Of a stretch of 64,000 bases of DNA, positions 29,505 to 43,117 are shown one piece after another (position 1 is the first letter of the stretch; each line of letters opens with the position of its first letter). The DNA is taken from assembly GCF_029227915.1 (NCBI RefSeq), contig NC_079881.1, positions 24,095,501 through 24,159,500 on the forward strand. The letters are read 5' to 3'. The translations under genes and the position numbers were made by a program. The notes under the pieces were generated by a model, which saw nothing but the letters and a program-made list of their open reading frames with translations, was not told the DNA's origin and made no database searches. This DNA is from Hydractinia symbiolongicarpus. Its lineage: Eukaryota > Cnidaria > Hydrozoa > Anthoathecata > Hydractiniidae.

Positions 29505-30996
29505 ATGTGATAAGTGAGTCAACTGGACCCCAAGAAATATCATTCTTATTAATTTGGCATGATTGCCGAAACTCATCCATTACACCGGGTGCTGTGGTAG
29601 CGCTTTATTTAAAATTTTAGATAAATAAGTCTTTTTTACTGTGGGACCAATCCTGGCCGTTAGCACGCGCTTAAGAAATAGAGACATTCTCAAAAACTAC
29701 ATTTCATTGACTTCTTGGCGGTATCAATCCGTTTGAGTTACAACGGTTGCGTCACATATTCGTACCAACATATATTTAGTGACAGTTTTCAGATATTACT
29801 ATGTTGCATCGCTTTTAACAGTGAAACGATTGACTGACGGCCTCAATTGAACTGATTCCAGACTGTGACCTTATAAATGTGATAAATGAGGCAATTGGAC
29901 TCCAAGGAAAAACATTCTTCTTAATTCGACATGATTGCTGTAACTCAGCGATTATACTGGGCGCTGTGGTAGCGCTTTATTTAAAAATTTAGATAAATAA
30001 GTCATTTTTTACTGTGGGATCAATCCTGACCGTTAGCACACGCTGAAGAAATAGAAACATTCTCAAAAACTACATTTTATTGACTTCTTGGTGGTATCAA
30101 TCCGTTTTAGTTACAACGGTTGCGTCACATATTCGCACCGACATGTATTTAGCAATAGTATTCGGATATTACTAGGTTGCATCGCTTTTAACATTGAAAC
30201 GTTTGACTGTGGGACTTAATTGAACTGATTTTGGGCTTTGACTTTATAAAGATGTTAAATGACCCAGTTTGACTACAAGAAATAACATTCTTCTTAATTC
30301 GACATGATTGCTGGAATTCAGCGAGTACACTAGTCTCTGTGGTAGCACTTTATTTAAAAAATTAGATAAATAAGTCTTTTTTTACTGTGGGATCAATCCT
30401 GGCCGTTAGCACACGCTGAAGAAATAGAGACATTCTCAAAAACTACTTTTCATTGACTTCTTGGCGGTATGAATCCGTTTGAGTTACAACGGTGGCGTCA
30501 CATGTTCGTACCAACATGTACTTAGTAATTTTTTTTCCGATATTACTAAGTTGTACCGCTATTAGCAGTGCAGCGATTGACTCTGGGACTTAACTGAAGT
30601 AACTTTGGACTGTGACCTTATAAATGTGATAAGTGAGTCAACTGGACTCCAAGAAATATCATTCTTATTAATTTGGCATGATTGCCGAAACTCATCCATT
30701 ATACCGGGTGCTGTGGTAGCGCTTTATTTAAAATTTTAGATAAATAAGTCTTTTTTTACTGTGGGACCAATCCTGGCCGTTAGCACGCGCTTAAGAAATA
30801 GAGACATTCTCAAAAACTACATTTCATTGACTTCTTGGCGGTATCAATCCGTTTGAGTTACAACGGTTGCGTCACATACTCGTACCAACATATATTTAGT
30901 GATAGTTTTCCGATATTACTATGTTGCATCGCTTTTAACAGTGAAACGATTGACTGTGGGACTTAATTGAACTGATTTTGGACTTTCACCTTATAA
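29505..30996 (+). repeat. 4-unit HOR (about 1.49 kb), copy 2
   Basis: This is the tandem partner of 28024-29504 without the 13-bp deletion. Shared variants include TTGTACCGCTATTAGCA, GACCCAGTTTGAC and CGGTGGCGTCACATG. The last unit flows into a different class near 30997. Confidence 0.85.
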
Positions 30997-31369
30997 ATGT
31001 GATAAATGAGTCAACTGGACCCCAAGAAATATCATTCTTAATAATTTGGCTTGATTGCCGAAACTCATCCATTACACCGGGTACTGTGGTAGCGCTTCAT
31101 TTAAAAATTTAGATAAATAACTCATTGTGTACTGTGGGACCAATCGTAGCCGTTATCGCGCGCTGAAGAAATAGAGACAGTTTCAAAAACTACATTTCAA
31201 TGACTTTCTAACGCTATCAGTCCGTTTGAGTTACAACGGTTGCGTCACATATTCGTACCAACATGTAGTTAGTGATTTTATTCCGATATTATTAAGTTGT
31301 ATCGCTTTTAACAGTGAAACGATTGACTCTGTGACTTAATTGAACTGATTCTGGACTGTGTCCTTTTAA

Positions 31370-33931
31370 ACTTGATAAATGAGACAATTGGACTCCAAGA
31401 AATAACATTCTACTTAATTTGACATGATTGCTGGAACTCAGAGATTTTACTGGTCGCTGTGGTAGTGCTTCATTTAAAAATTAAGATAAAAAAGTCATTT
31501 TTTACTGTGGGACCAAACCTAGGCGTTAGCGCGCGCTGAAGAAGTGGAGACAGTTTAAAATACTAAATTTCACTGACTTTCTTACGGTATCAGTCCCTTT
31601 GAGTTACAACGGTTGCGTCACATATTTGTACAAACATGTATTTAGCGATAGTATTCAGATATTATTAGGTTGCATCGCTTTTACCAGTGAAACGATTGAC
31701 TGAGGGACTTAATTGAACTAATTCTAGACTGTGACCTAATAAATGTGATAAATGAGGCAATTGGACTGCAAGGAAAAACATTCTTCTTAATTTGACATGA
31801 TTGCTGTAACTCAGCGATTATACTGGGCGCTGTGGTAGCGCTTAATTTAAAAATTTAGATAAATAAGTCTTTTTTTTACGTAGGACCAATCCTGGCCGTT
31901 AGCACACGCTGAAGAAAGAGAGACATTCTCAAAAACTACATTTCATTGACTTCTTGGCGGTATTAATCCGTTTGAGTTACAACGGTTGCGTCACATATTC
32001 GTACCGACATGTATTTAGCAATAGTATTCGGATATTACTAGGTTGAATCGCTTTTAACAGTGAAACGTTTGACTGCGGGACTTAATTGAACTTATTTTGG
32101 GCTTTGACCTTATAAAGTTGATAAATGAGCCAGTTTGACTGCAAGAATTAACATTCTTCTTAATTCGACATGATTGCTGGAATTCAACGAATATACTGGG
32201 TGCTGTGGTGGGGCTTTATTTAAAAATTTAGATAAATAAGTCATTTTTTACTGTGGGACCAATCCTGACCGTTAGCACGCGCTGAATAAATAGGAACAGT
32301 TTCCAAAACTACATTTCATTGACTTCTTGGCGGTATCAATCAGTGATATTTTTCGGATATTACTAAGATACATCGCTTTTAACAGTGAAACGATTGACTC
32401 TGAGACTTAATTGAACTGATTTTGGACTTTGACCTTATCAATGTGATAAATGAGCCAGTTTGACTACAAGAAAAAACATTCTTCTTAATTTGACATGATT
32501 GCCGGAACTCAGCGATTACACTGGGCGCTGTGGTAGCGCTTTATTAAAAAATTTAGATAAATAAGTCTTTTCTTATTGTGGGACAATCCTGGCCGTTAGC
32601 ACACGCTGAAGAAAGAGAGACATTCTCAAAAACTACATTTTATTGACTTCTTAATGGTATCAATCCGTTTGAGTTACAACGGTTGCGTCACATATTCGTA
32701 CTGACATGTATTTAGCAATAGTATTCGGATATTACTAGGTTGCATCGCTTTTAACAGTGAAACGTTTGACTGTGGGACTTATTTGAACTGATTTTGGGCT
32801 TTGACTTTATAAAGATGTTAAATGACCCAGTTTGACTACAAGAAATAACATTCTTCTTAATTCGACATGATTGCTGGAATTCAGCGAGTACACTAGTCTC
32901 TGTGGTAGCACTTTATTTAAAAAATTAGATAAATAAGTCTTTTTTTACTGTGGGATCAATCCTGGCCGTTAGCACACGCTGAAGAAATAGAGACATTCTC
33001 AAAAACTACTTTTCATTGACTTCCTGGCGGTATGAATCCGTTTGAGTTACAACGGTTGCCTCACATGTTCGTACCAACATGTACTTAGTAATTTTTTTTC
33101 CGATATTACTAGGTTATACCGCTATTAGCAGTGCAGCGATTGACTCTGGGACTTAACTGAAGTAACTTTGGACTGTGACCTTATAAATGTGATAAGTGAG
33201 TCAACTGAACCCCAAGAAAAATCATTCTTATTAATTTGGCATGATTGCCGAAATTCATCCATTATACCGGGTGCTGTGGTAGCGCTTTATTTAAAATTTT
33301 AGATAAATAAGTCTTTTTTTACTGTGGGACCAATCCTGGCCGTTAGCACGCGCTTAAGAAATAGAGACATTCTCAAAAACTACATTTCATTGAATTCTTG
33401 GCGGTATCAATCCGTTTCAGTTACAACGGTTGCGTTACATATTCGTACCAATATATATTTAGTGATAGTTTTCCGATATTACTATGTTGCATCGCTTTTA
33501 ACAGTGAAACGATTGACTGTGGGACTTAATTGAACTGATTTTGGACATTCACCTTATAAATGTGATAAATGAGTCAACTGGACCCCAAGAAATATCATTC
33601 TTATTAATTTGGCATGATTGCCGAAACTCATCCATTACACCGGGTACTGTGGTAGCGCTTCATTTAAAAATTTAGATAAATAACTCATTCTGTACTGTGG
33701 GACCAATCCTGGCCGTTATCGCGCGCTGAAGAAATAGAGACAGTTTCAAAAACTACATTTCAATGACTTTCTAACAGTATCAGTCCGTTTGAGTTACAAC
33801 GGTTGCGTCATATATTCGTACCAACATGTAGTTAGTGATTTTATTCGATATTACTAAGTTGTATCACTTTTAACAGTGAAACGATTGACTCTGGGACTTA
33901 ATTGAACTGATTCTGGACTGTGACCTTTTAA
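31370..33931 (+). repeat. 7-unit HOR (about 2.56 kb), copy 1
   Basis: Landmarks at 31370, 31743, 32116, 32441, 32813, 33187 and 33560 match those at 33932, 34305, 34678, 35003, 35376, 35750 and 36123. One unit is the 325-bp short form. Shared variants include CTTTTAAA(C/T)TTGATAAATG, CCAAACCTAGGCG, TTTTACCAGTGAAACG, GGTGGGGCTTTATTT and CCTTATCAATGTG. Confidence 0.9.
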
Positions 33932-36170
33932 ATTTGATAAATGAGACAATTGGACTCCAAGAAATAACATTCTTCTTAATTTGACATGATTGCTGGTACT
34001 CAGAGATTTTACTGGTCGCTGTGGTAGTGCTTCATTTAAAAATTAAGATAAAAAAGTCATTTTTTACTGTGGGACCAAACCTAGGCGTTAGCGCGCGCTG
34101 AAGAAGTGGAGACAGTTTTAAATACTACATTTCACTGACTTTCTAACGGTATCAGTCCCTTTGAGTTACAACGGTTGCGCCACATATTCGCACAAACATG
34201 TATTTAGCGATAGTATTCAGATATTACTAGGTTGCATCGCTTTTACCAGTGAAACGATTGACTGAGGGACTTAATTGAACTGATTCTACACTGTGACCTT
34301 ATAAATGTGATAAATGAGGCAATTGGACTCCAAGGAAAAACATTCTTCTTAATTTGACATGATTACTGTAACTCAGCGATTATACTGGGCGCTGTGGTAG
34401 CGCTTAATTTAAAAATTTAGATAAATAAGTCTTTTTTTACTGTAGGACCAATCCTGGCCGTTAGCACACGCTGAAGAAAGAGAGACATTCTCAAAAACTA
34501 CATTTCATTGACTTCTTGGCGGTTTTAATCCGTTTGAGTTACAACGGTTGCGTCACATATTCGTACCGACATGTATTTAGCGATAGTATTCGGATATTAC
34601 TAGGTTGAATCGCTTTTAACAGTGAAACGTTTGACTGCGGGACTTAATTGAACTTATTTTGGGCTTTGACCTTATAAAGTTGATAAATGAGCCAGTTTGA
34701 CTGCAAGAATTAACATTCTTCTTAATTCGACATGATTGCTGGAATTCAACGAATATACTGGGCGCTTTGGTGGGGCTTTATTTAAAAATTTAGATAAATA
34801 AGTCATTTTTTACTGTGGGACCAATCCTGACCGTTAGCACGCGCTGAATAAATAGGAACAGTATCCAAAACTACATTTCATTGACTTCTTGGCGGTATCA
34901 ATCAGTGATATTTTTCGAATATTACTAAGATACATCGCTTTTAACAGTGAAACGATTGACTCTGAGACTTAATTGAACTGATTTTGGACTTTGACCTTAT
35001 CAATGTGATAAATGAGCCAGTTTGACTACAAGAAAAAACATTCTTCTTAATTTGACATGATTGCCGGAACTCAGCGATTACACTGGGCGCTGTGGTAGCG
35101 CTTTATTAAAAAATTTAGATAAATAAGTCTTTTCTTATTGTGGGACCAATCCTGGCCGTTAGCACACGCTGAAGAAAGAGAGACATTCTCAAAAACTACA
35201 TTTTATTGACTTCTTGGTGGTATCAATCCGTTTGAGTTACAACGGTTGCGTCACATATTCGTACCGACATGTATTTAGCAATAGTATTTGGATATTACTA
35301 GGTTGCATCGCTTTTAACAGTGAAACGTTTGACTGTGGGACTTAATTGAACTGATTTTGGGCTTTGACTTTATAAAGATGTTAAATGACCCAGTTTGACT
35401 ACAAGAAATAACATTCTTCTTAATTCGACATGATTGCTGGAATTCAGCGAGTACACTAGTCTCTGTGGTAGCACTATATTTAAAAAATTAGATAAATAAG
35501 TCTTTTTTTACTGTGGGATCAATCCTGGCCGTTAGCACACCCTGAAGAAATAGAGACATTCTCAAAAACTACTTTTCATTGACTTCTTGGCGGTATGAAT
35601 CCGTTTGAGTTACAACGGTTGCGTCACATGTTCGTGCCAACATGTACTTAGTAATTTTTTTTCCGATATTACTAGGTTGTACCGCTATTAGCAGTGCAGC
35701 GATTGACTCTGGGACTTAACTGAAGTAACTTTGGACTGTGACCTTATAAATGTGATAAGTGAGTCAACTGAACCCCAAAAAATATCATTCTTATTAATTT
35801 GGCATGATTGCCGAAATTCATCCATTATACCGGATGCTGTGGTAGCGCTTTATTTAAAAATTTAGATAAATAAGTCTTTTTTTACTGTGGGAACAATCCT
35901 GGCCGTTAGCACACGCTGAAGAAAGAGAGGCATTCTCAAAAAGTAAATTTCATTGACTTCTTGGTGGTATCAATCCGTTTGAGTTAGAACGGTTGCGTCA
36001 CATATTCGTACCAATATATATTTAGTGATAGTTTTCCGATATTACTATGTTGCATCGCTTTTAACAGTGAAACGATTGACTGTGGGACTTAATTGAACTG
36101 ATTTTGGACTTTCACCTTATAAATGTGATAAATGAGTCAACTGGACCCCAAGAAATATCATTCTTATTAA
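33932..36170 (+). repeat. 7-unit HOR (about 2.56 kb), copy 2 (last unit partly recombined)
   Basis: This repeats 31370 onward. The correspondence breaks in the last unit near 36180. The first copy continues GCCGAAACTCATCCATTAC, while this one switches to GCCGGAACTCAGCGATTAC, marking another exchange point. Confidence 0.87.
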
Positions 36171-39100
36171 TTTGGCATGATTGCCGGAACTCAGCGATTA
36201 CACTGGGCGCTGTGGTAGCGCTTTATTTAAAAATTTAGATAAATAAGTCTTTTTTTACTGTGGGACCACCCCTGACCGTTAGCACACGCTGAAGAAAGAG
36301 AGGCATTCTCAAAAACTAAATTTCATTGACTTCTTGGTGGTATCAATCCGTTTGAGTTACAACGGTTGCGTCACATGTTCGTACCAACATGTACTTAGTA
36401 ATTTTTTTTCCGATATTACTAGGTTGTACCGCTATTAGCAGTGCAGCGATTGACTCTGGGACTTAACTGAAGTAACTTTGGACTGTGACCTTATAAATGT
36501 GATAAGTGAGTCAACTGAACCCCAAAAAATATCATTCTTATTAATTTGGCATGATTGCCGAAATTCATTCATTATACCGGGTGCTGTGGTAGCGCTTTAT
36601 TTAAAATTTTAGATAAATAAGTCTTTTTTTACAGTGGGACCAATCCTGGCCGTTAGCACGCGCTTAAGAAATAGAGACATTCTCAAAAACTACATTTCAT
36701 TGACTTCTTGGCGGTATCAATCAGTGATATTTTTCGGATATTACTAAGATACATCGCTTTTAACAGTGAAACGATTGACTCTGAGACTTAATTGAACTGA
36801 TTTTGGACTTTGACCTTATCAATGTGATAAATGAGCCAGTTTGACTACAAGAAAAAACATTCTTCTTAATTTGACATGATTGCCGGAACTCAGCGATTAC
36901 ACTGGGCGCTGTGGTAGCGCTTTATTAAAAAATTTAGATAAATAAGTCTTTTCTTATTATGGGACCAATCCTGGCCGTTAGCACACGCTGAAGAAAGAGA
37001 GACATTCTCAAAAACTACATTTTATTGACTTCTTGGTGGTATCAATCCGTTTGAGTTACAACGGTTGCGTCACATATTCGTACCGACATGTATTTAGCAA
37101 TAGTATTCGGATATTACTAGGTTGCATCGCTTTTAACAGTGAAACGTTTGACTGTGGGACTTAATTGAACTGATTTTGGGCTTTGACTTTATAAAGATGT
37201 TAAATGACCCAGTTTGACTACAAGAAATAACATTCTTCCTAATTCGACATGATTGCTGGAATTCAGCGAGTACACTAGTCTCTGTGGTAGCACTATATTT
37301 AAAAAATTAGATAAATAAGTCTTTTTTTACTGTGGGATCAATCCTGGCCGTTAGCACACGCTGAAGAAATAGAGACATTCTCAAAAACTACTTTTCATTG
37401 ACTTCTTGGCGGTATGAATCCGTTTGAGTTACAACGGTTGCGTCACATGTTCGTACCAACATGTACTTAGTAATTTTTTTTCCGATATTACTAGGTTGTA
37501 CCGCTATTAGCAGTGCAGCGATTGACTCTGGGACTTAACTGAAGTAACTTTGGACTGTGACCTTATAAATGTGATAAGTGAGTCAACTGAACCCCAAAAA
37601 ATATCATTCTTATTAATTTGGCATGATTGCCGAAATTCATCCATTATACCGGATGCTGTGGTAGCGCTTTATTTAAAAATTTAGATAAATAAGTCTTTTT
37701 TTACTGTGGGAACAATCCTGGCCGTTAGCACACGCTGAAGAAAGAGAGGCATTCTCAAAAATTAAATTTCATTGACTTCTTGGTGGTATCAATCCGTTTG
37801 AGTTAGAACGGTTGCGTCACATATTCGTACCAATATATATTTAGTGATAGTTTTCCGATATTACTATGTTGCATCGCTTTTAACAGTGAAACGATTGACT
37901 GTGGGACTTAATTGAACTGATTTTGACTGGTCAACTGGACCCCAAGAAATATCATTCTTATTAATTTGGCATGATTGCCGGAACTCAGCGATTACACTGG
38001 GCGCTGTGGTAGCGCTTTATTTAAAAATTTAGATAAATAAGTCTTTTCTTATTATGGGACCAATCCTGGCCGTTAGCACACGCTGAAGAAAGAGAGACAT
38101 TCTCAAAAACTACATTTTATTGACTTCTTGGTGGTATCAATCCGTTTGAGTTACAACGGTTGCGTCACATATTCGTACCGACATGTATTTAGCAATAGTA
38201 TTCGGATATTACTAGGTTGCATCGCTTTTAACAGTGAAACGTTTGACTGTGGGACTTAATTGAACTGATTTTGGGCTTTGACTTTATAAAGATGTTAAAT
38301 GACCCAGTTTGACTACAAGAAATAACATTCTTCTTAATTCGACATGATTGCTGGAATTCAGCGAGTACACTAGTCTCTGTGGTAGCACTATATTTAAAAA
38401 ATTAGATAAATAAGTCTTTTTTTACTGTGGGATCAATCCTGGCCGTTAGCACACGCTGAAGAAATAGAGACATTCTCAAAAACTACTTTTCATTGACTTC
38501 TTGGCGGTATGAATCCGTTTGAGTTACAACGGTTGCGTCACATGTTCGTACCAACATGTACTTAGTAATTTTTTTTCCGATATTACTAGGTTGTACCGCT
38601 ATTAGCAGTGCAGCGATTGACTCTGGGACTTAACTGAAGTAACTTTGGACTGTGACCTTATAAATGTGATAAGTGAGTCAACTGAACCCCAAAAAATATC
38701 ATTCTTATTAATTTGGCATGATTGCCGAAATTCATCCATTATACCGGATGCTGTGGTAGCGCTTTATTTAAAAATTTAGATAAATAAGTCTTTTTTTACT
38801 GTGGGAACAATCCTGGCCGTTAGCACACGCTGAAGAAAGAGAGGCATTCTCAAAAATTAAATTTCATTGACTTCTTGGTGGTATCAATCCGTTTGAGTTA
38901 GAACGGTTGCGTCACATATTCGTACCAATATATATTTAGTGATAGTTTTCCGATATTACTATGTTGCATCGCTTTTAACAGTGAAACGATTGACTGTGGG
39001 ACTTAATTGAACTGATTTTGGACTTTCACCTTATAAATGTGATAAATGAGTCAACTGGACCCCAAGAAATATCATTCTTATTAATTTGGCATGATTGCCG

Positions 39101-39834
39101 GAACTCAGCGATTACACTGGGCGCTGTGGTAGCGCTTTATTTAAAAATTTAGATAAATAAGTCTTTTTTTACTGTGGGACCACCCCTGACCGTTAGCACA
39201 CGCTGAAGAAAGAGAGGCATTCTCAAAAACTAAATTTCATTGACTTCTTGGTGGTATCAATCCGTTTGAGTTACAACGGTTGCGTCAAATATTCGTACCG
39301 ACATGTATTCAGCGATAGTATTCGGATATTACTAGGTTGCATCGCTTTTAACAGTGAAACGTTTGGCTGTGGGACTTAATTGAACTGATTTTGGACTTTG
39401 ACCTTATCAATGTGATAAATGAGCCAGTTTGACTACAAGAAATAACATTCTTCTTAATTTGACATGATTGCCGGAACTCAGCGATTACACTGGGCGCTGT
39501 GGTAGCGCTTTATTTAAAAATTTAGATAAATAAGTCTTTTTTTACTGTGGGACCACCCCTGACCGTTAGCACACGCTGAAGAAAGAGAGGCATTCTCAAA
39601 AACTAAATTTCATTGACTTCTTGGTGGTATCAATCCGTTTGAGTTACAACGGTTGCGTCAAATATTCGTACCGACATGTATTTAGCGATAGTTTTCGGAT
39701 ATTACTAGGTTGCATCGCTTTTAACAGTGAAACGTTTGGCTGTGGGACTTAATTGAACTGATTTTGGACTTTGACCTTATCAATGTGATAAATGAGCCAG
39801 TTTCACTACAAGAAATAACATTCTTCTTAATTTG
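36171..39834 (+). repeat. Satellite domain with 3-unit tandem blocks, up to the 74-bp insertion
   Basis: Units at 36822, 37195 and 37569 repeat the 35003/35376/35750 series. The units from 37195 and from 38290 then form tandem 3-unit blocks of 1095 and 1120 bp. The first block has a 25-bp deletion near 37926-37932 that removes TTATAAATG (ATTTTGACTGGTCAACTGG). The adjacent stretches at about 39104-39476 and 39477-39834 are near-identical single units (both with GACCACCCCTGACCG). I see no gene. Confidence 0.87.
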
Positions 39835-39908
39835 TTGTCGATTTAAATTAGTTATTTAAATACTATTGTATCTATCGACGTTAAATAAAGAGAAAATCAA
39901 ATCAAAAA
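39835..39908 (+). mobile_element. 74-bp AT-rich insertion with polyadenylation signal
   Basis: Satellite stops at CTTCTTAATTTG (39834) and resumes at TTGACATGATTG (39909). The array gains 77 bp, 74 of novel sequence plus a possible 3-bp duplication (TTG). The insert has ATTTAAAT-like motifs and a GTCGAT (39837-39842) / ATCGAC (39874-39879) inverted repeat. AATAAA at 39884-39889 is followed 19 bp later by the end of an A-rich ATCAAATCAAAAA tail. This looks like the extreme 3' end of a polyadenylated transcript or LINE/SINE inserted with severe 5' truncation. It is not related to the 3' UTR at 14056-14344 by eye. Confidence 0.75.
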
Positions 39909-41723
39909 TTGACATGATTGCCGGAACTCAGCGATTACACTGGGCGCTGTGGTAGCGCTTTATTTAAAAATTTAGATAAATAAGTCTTTTTTTATTGTGG
40001 GACCAATCCTGGCCGTTAGCACACGCTGAAGAAAGAGACATTCTCAAAAACTACATTTTATTGACTTCTTGGCGGTATGAATCCGTTTGAGTTACAACGG
40101 TCGCGTCACATGTTCGCACCAACATGTACTTAGTAATTTTTTTTCCGATATTACTAGCTTGTACCGCAATTAGCAGTGCAGCGATTGACTCTGGGACTTA
40201 ACTGAAGTAACTTTGGACTGTGACCTTATAAATGTGATAAGTGAGTCAACTGGACCCCAAGAAATGTCATTCTTATTAATTTGGCATGATTGCCGAAACT
40301 CATCCATTATACCGGGTGCTTTGGTAGAGCTTTATTTAAAATTTTAGATAAATAAGTCTTTTTTTACTGTGGGACCAATCCTGGTTGTTAGCACGCGCTT
40401 AAGAAGTCGAGACATTCTCAAAAACTACATTTCATTGACTTCTTGGCGGTATCAATCCGTTTGAGTTACAACGGTTGCGTCACATATTCGTACCAACATA
40501 TATTTAGTGATAGTTTTCCGATATTACTATGTTGCATCGCTTTTAACAGTGAAACGATTGACTGTGGGACTTAATTGAACTGATTGTGGACTTTCACCTT
40601 ATAAATGTGATAAATGAGTCAACTGGACCCCAAGAAATATCATTCTTATTAATTTGGCATGATTGCCGAAACTCATCCATTACACCGGGTACTGTGGTAG
40701 CGCTTCATTTAAAAATTTAGATAAATAACTCATTCTGTACTGTGGGACCAATCGTAGCCGTTATCGCGCGCTGAAGAAATAGAGACAGTTTCAAAAACTA
40801 CATTTCAATGACTTTCTAACGGTATCAGTCCGTTTGAGTTACAACGTTTGCGTCATATATTCGTACCAACATGTAGTTAGTGATTTTATTTCGATATTAC
40901 TAAGTTGTATCGCTTTTAACAGTGAAACGATTGACTCTGGCACTTAATTGAACTGATTCTGGACTGTGACCTTTTAAATTTGATAAATGAGACAATTGGA
41001 CTCCAAGAAATAACATTCTTCTTAATTTGACATGATTGCTGGAACTCAGAGATTTTACTGGTCGCTGTGGTAGTGCTTTATTTAAAAATTAAGATAAAAA
41101 AGTCATTTTTTACTGTGGGACCAAACCTAGGCGTTAGCGCGCGCTGAAGAAGTGGAGACAGTTTTAAATACTACATATCACTGACTTTCTAACGGTATCA
41201 GTCCCTTTGAGTTACAACGGTTGCGTCACATATTCGCAAAAACATGTATTTAGCGATAGTATTCAGATATTACTAGGTTGCATAGCTTTTACCAGTGAAA
41301 CGATTGACTGAGGGACTTAATTGAACTGATTCTAGACTGTGACCTTATAAATGTGATAAATGAGGCAATTGGACTCCAAGGAAAAACATTCTTCTTAATT
41401 TGACATGATTGCTGTAACTCAGCGATTATTCTGGGCGCTGTGGTAGCGCTTAATTTAATAATTTAGATAAATAAGTCTTTTTTTACTGTAGGACCAATCG
41501 TGGCCGTTAGCACACGCTGAAGAAAGAGAGACATTCTCAAAAACTACATTTCATTGACTTCTTGGCGGTATCAATCCGTTTGAGTTACAACGGTTGCGTC
41601 ACATATTCGTACCGACATGTATTTAGCGATAGTATTCGGATATTACTAGGTTGAATCGCTTTTAACATTGAAACGTTTGACTGTGGGACTTAATTGAACT
41701 GATTTTGGGCTTTGACCTTATAA

Positions 41724-42420
41724 AGTTAATAAATGAGCCAGTTTGACTGCAAGAATTAACATTCTTCTTAATTCGACATAATTGCTGGAATTCAACGATT
41801 ATACTGGGCGCTGTGGTGGGCTTTATTTAAAAATTTAGATAAATAAGTCATTTTTTACTGTGGGACCACTCTTGAGCGTTAGCACGCGCTGAAGAAATAG
41901 GAACAGTTTCCAAAACTACATTTCATTGACTTCTTGGCGGTATCAATCAGTGATATTTTTCGGATATTACTAAGTTACATCGCTTTTAACAGTGAAACGA
42001 TTGACTCTGGGACTAAATTGAACTGATTTTGTACTTTGACCTTATAAATGTGATAAATGAGCCAGTTTGACTACAAGAAATAACATTCTTCTTAATTTGA
42101 CATGATTGCCGGAACTCAGCGATTACACTGGGCGCTGTGGTAGCGCTTTATTTAAAACTTTAGATAAATAAGTCTTTTTTTACTGTGGGACCAATCCTGG
42201 CCGTTAGCACACGCTGAAGAACGAGAGGCATTCTCAAAAACTAAATTTCATTAACTTCTTGGTGGTATCAATCCGTTTGAGTTACAACGGTTGCGTCAAA
42301 TATTCGTACCGACATGTATTTAGCGATAGTATTCGGATGTTACTAGGTTGCATCGCTTTTAACAGTGAAACGTTTGACTGTGGGACTTAATTGAACTGAT
42401 TTTGGGCTTTGACCTTATAA
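41724..42420 (+). repeat. Dimer HOR (697 bp), copy 1
   Basis: One short (324-bp) and one full (373-bp) unit form a 697-bp block repeated at 42421. Shared variants are AAAGTTAATAAATGAGCC, GGTGGGCTTTATTT (one base short), CCACTCTTGAGCG, GGGACTAAATTGAAC and GAACGAGAGGCATTC. Copies differ at very few sites, for example TTATACTGGG versus TTATACGGGG. Confidence 0.9.
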
Positions 42421-43117
42421 AGTTAATAAATGAGCCAGTTTGACTGCAAGAATTAACATTCTTCTTAATTCGACATGATTGCTGGAATTCAACGATTATA
42501 CGGGGCGCTGTGGTGGGCTTTATTTAAAAATTTAGATAAATAAGTCATTTTTTACTGTGGGACCACTCTTGAGCGTTAGCACGCGCTGAAGAAATAGGAA
42601 CAGTTTCCAAAACTACATTTCATTGACTTCTTGGCGGTATCAATCAGTGATATTTTTCGGATATTACTAAGTTACATCGCTTTTAACAGTGAAACGATTG
42701 ACTCTGGGACTAAATTGAACTGATTTTGTACTTTGACCTTATAAATGTGATAAATGAGCCAGTTTGACTACAAGAAATAACATTCTTCTTAATTTGACAT
42801 GATTGCCGGAACTCAGCGATTACACTGGGCGCTGTGGTAGCGCTTTATTTAAAACTTTAGATAAATAAGTCTTTTTTTACTGTGGGACCAATCCTGGCCG
42901 TTAGCACACGCTGAAGAACGAGAGGCATTCTCAAAAACTAAATTTCATTAACTTCTTGGTGGTATCAATCCGTTTGAGTTACAACGGTTGCGTCAAATAT
43001 TCGTACCGACATGTATTTAGCGATAGTATTCGGATGTTACTAGGTTGCATCGCTTTTAACAGTGAAACGTTTGACTGTGGGACTTAATTGAACTGATTTT
43101 GGACTTTGACCTTATCA
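42421..43117 (+). repeat. Dimer HOR (697 bp), copy 2
   Basis: This is the tandem partner of 41724-42420. It ends where the next unit (43118) switches to the CCTTATCAATGTG class. Confidence 0.9.

Larger units (their letters stand above)
25787..31369 (+). repeat. Satellite domain with 4-unit blocks
   Basis: About 15 units lie here. A new unit class appears with TCAACTGGACCCCAAG, TTTGGCATGATTGCCG and CATCCATTACACCGGGT; from here on it alternates with older classes. No unit carries the 48-bp deletion. Units with ACTTTATAAAGATGTTAAATG occur at 27650, 28770 and 30250 and mark the block structure. I see no gene. Confidence 0.9.
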
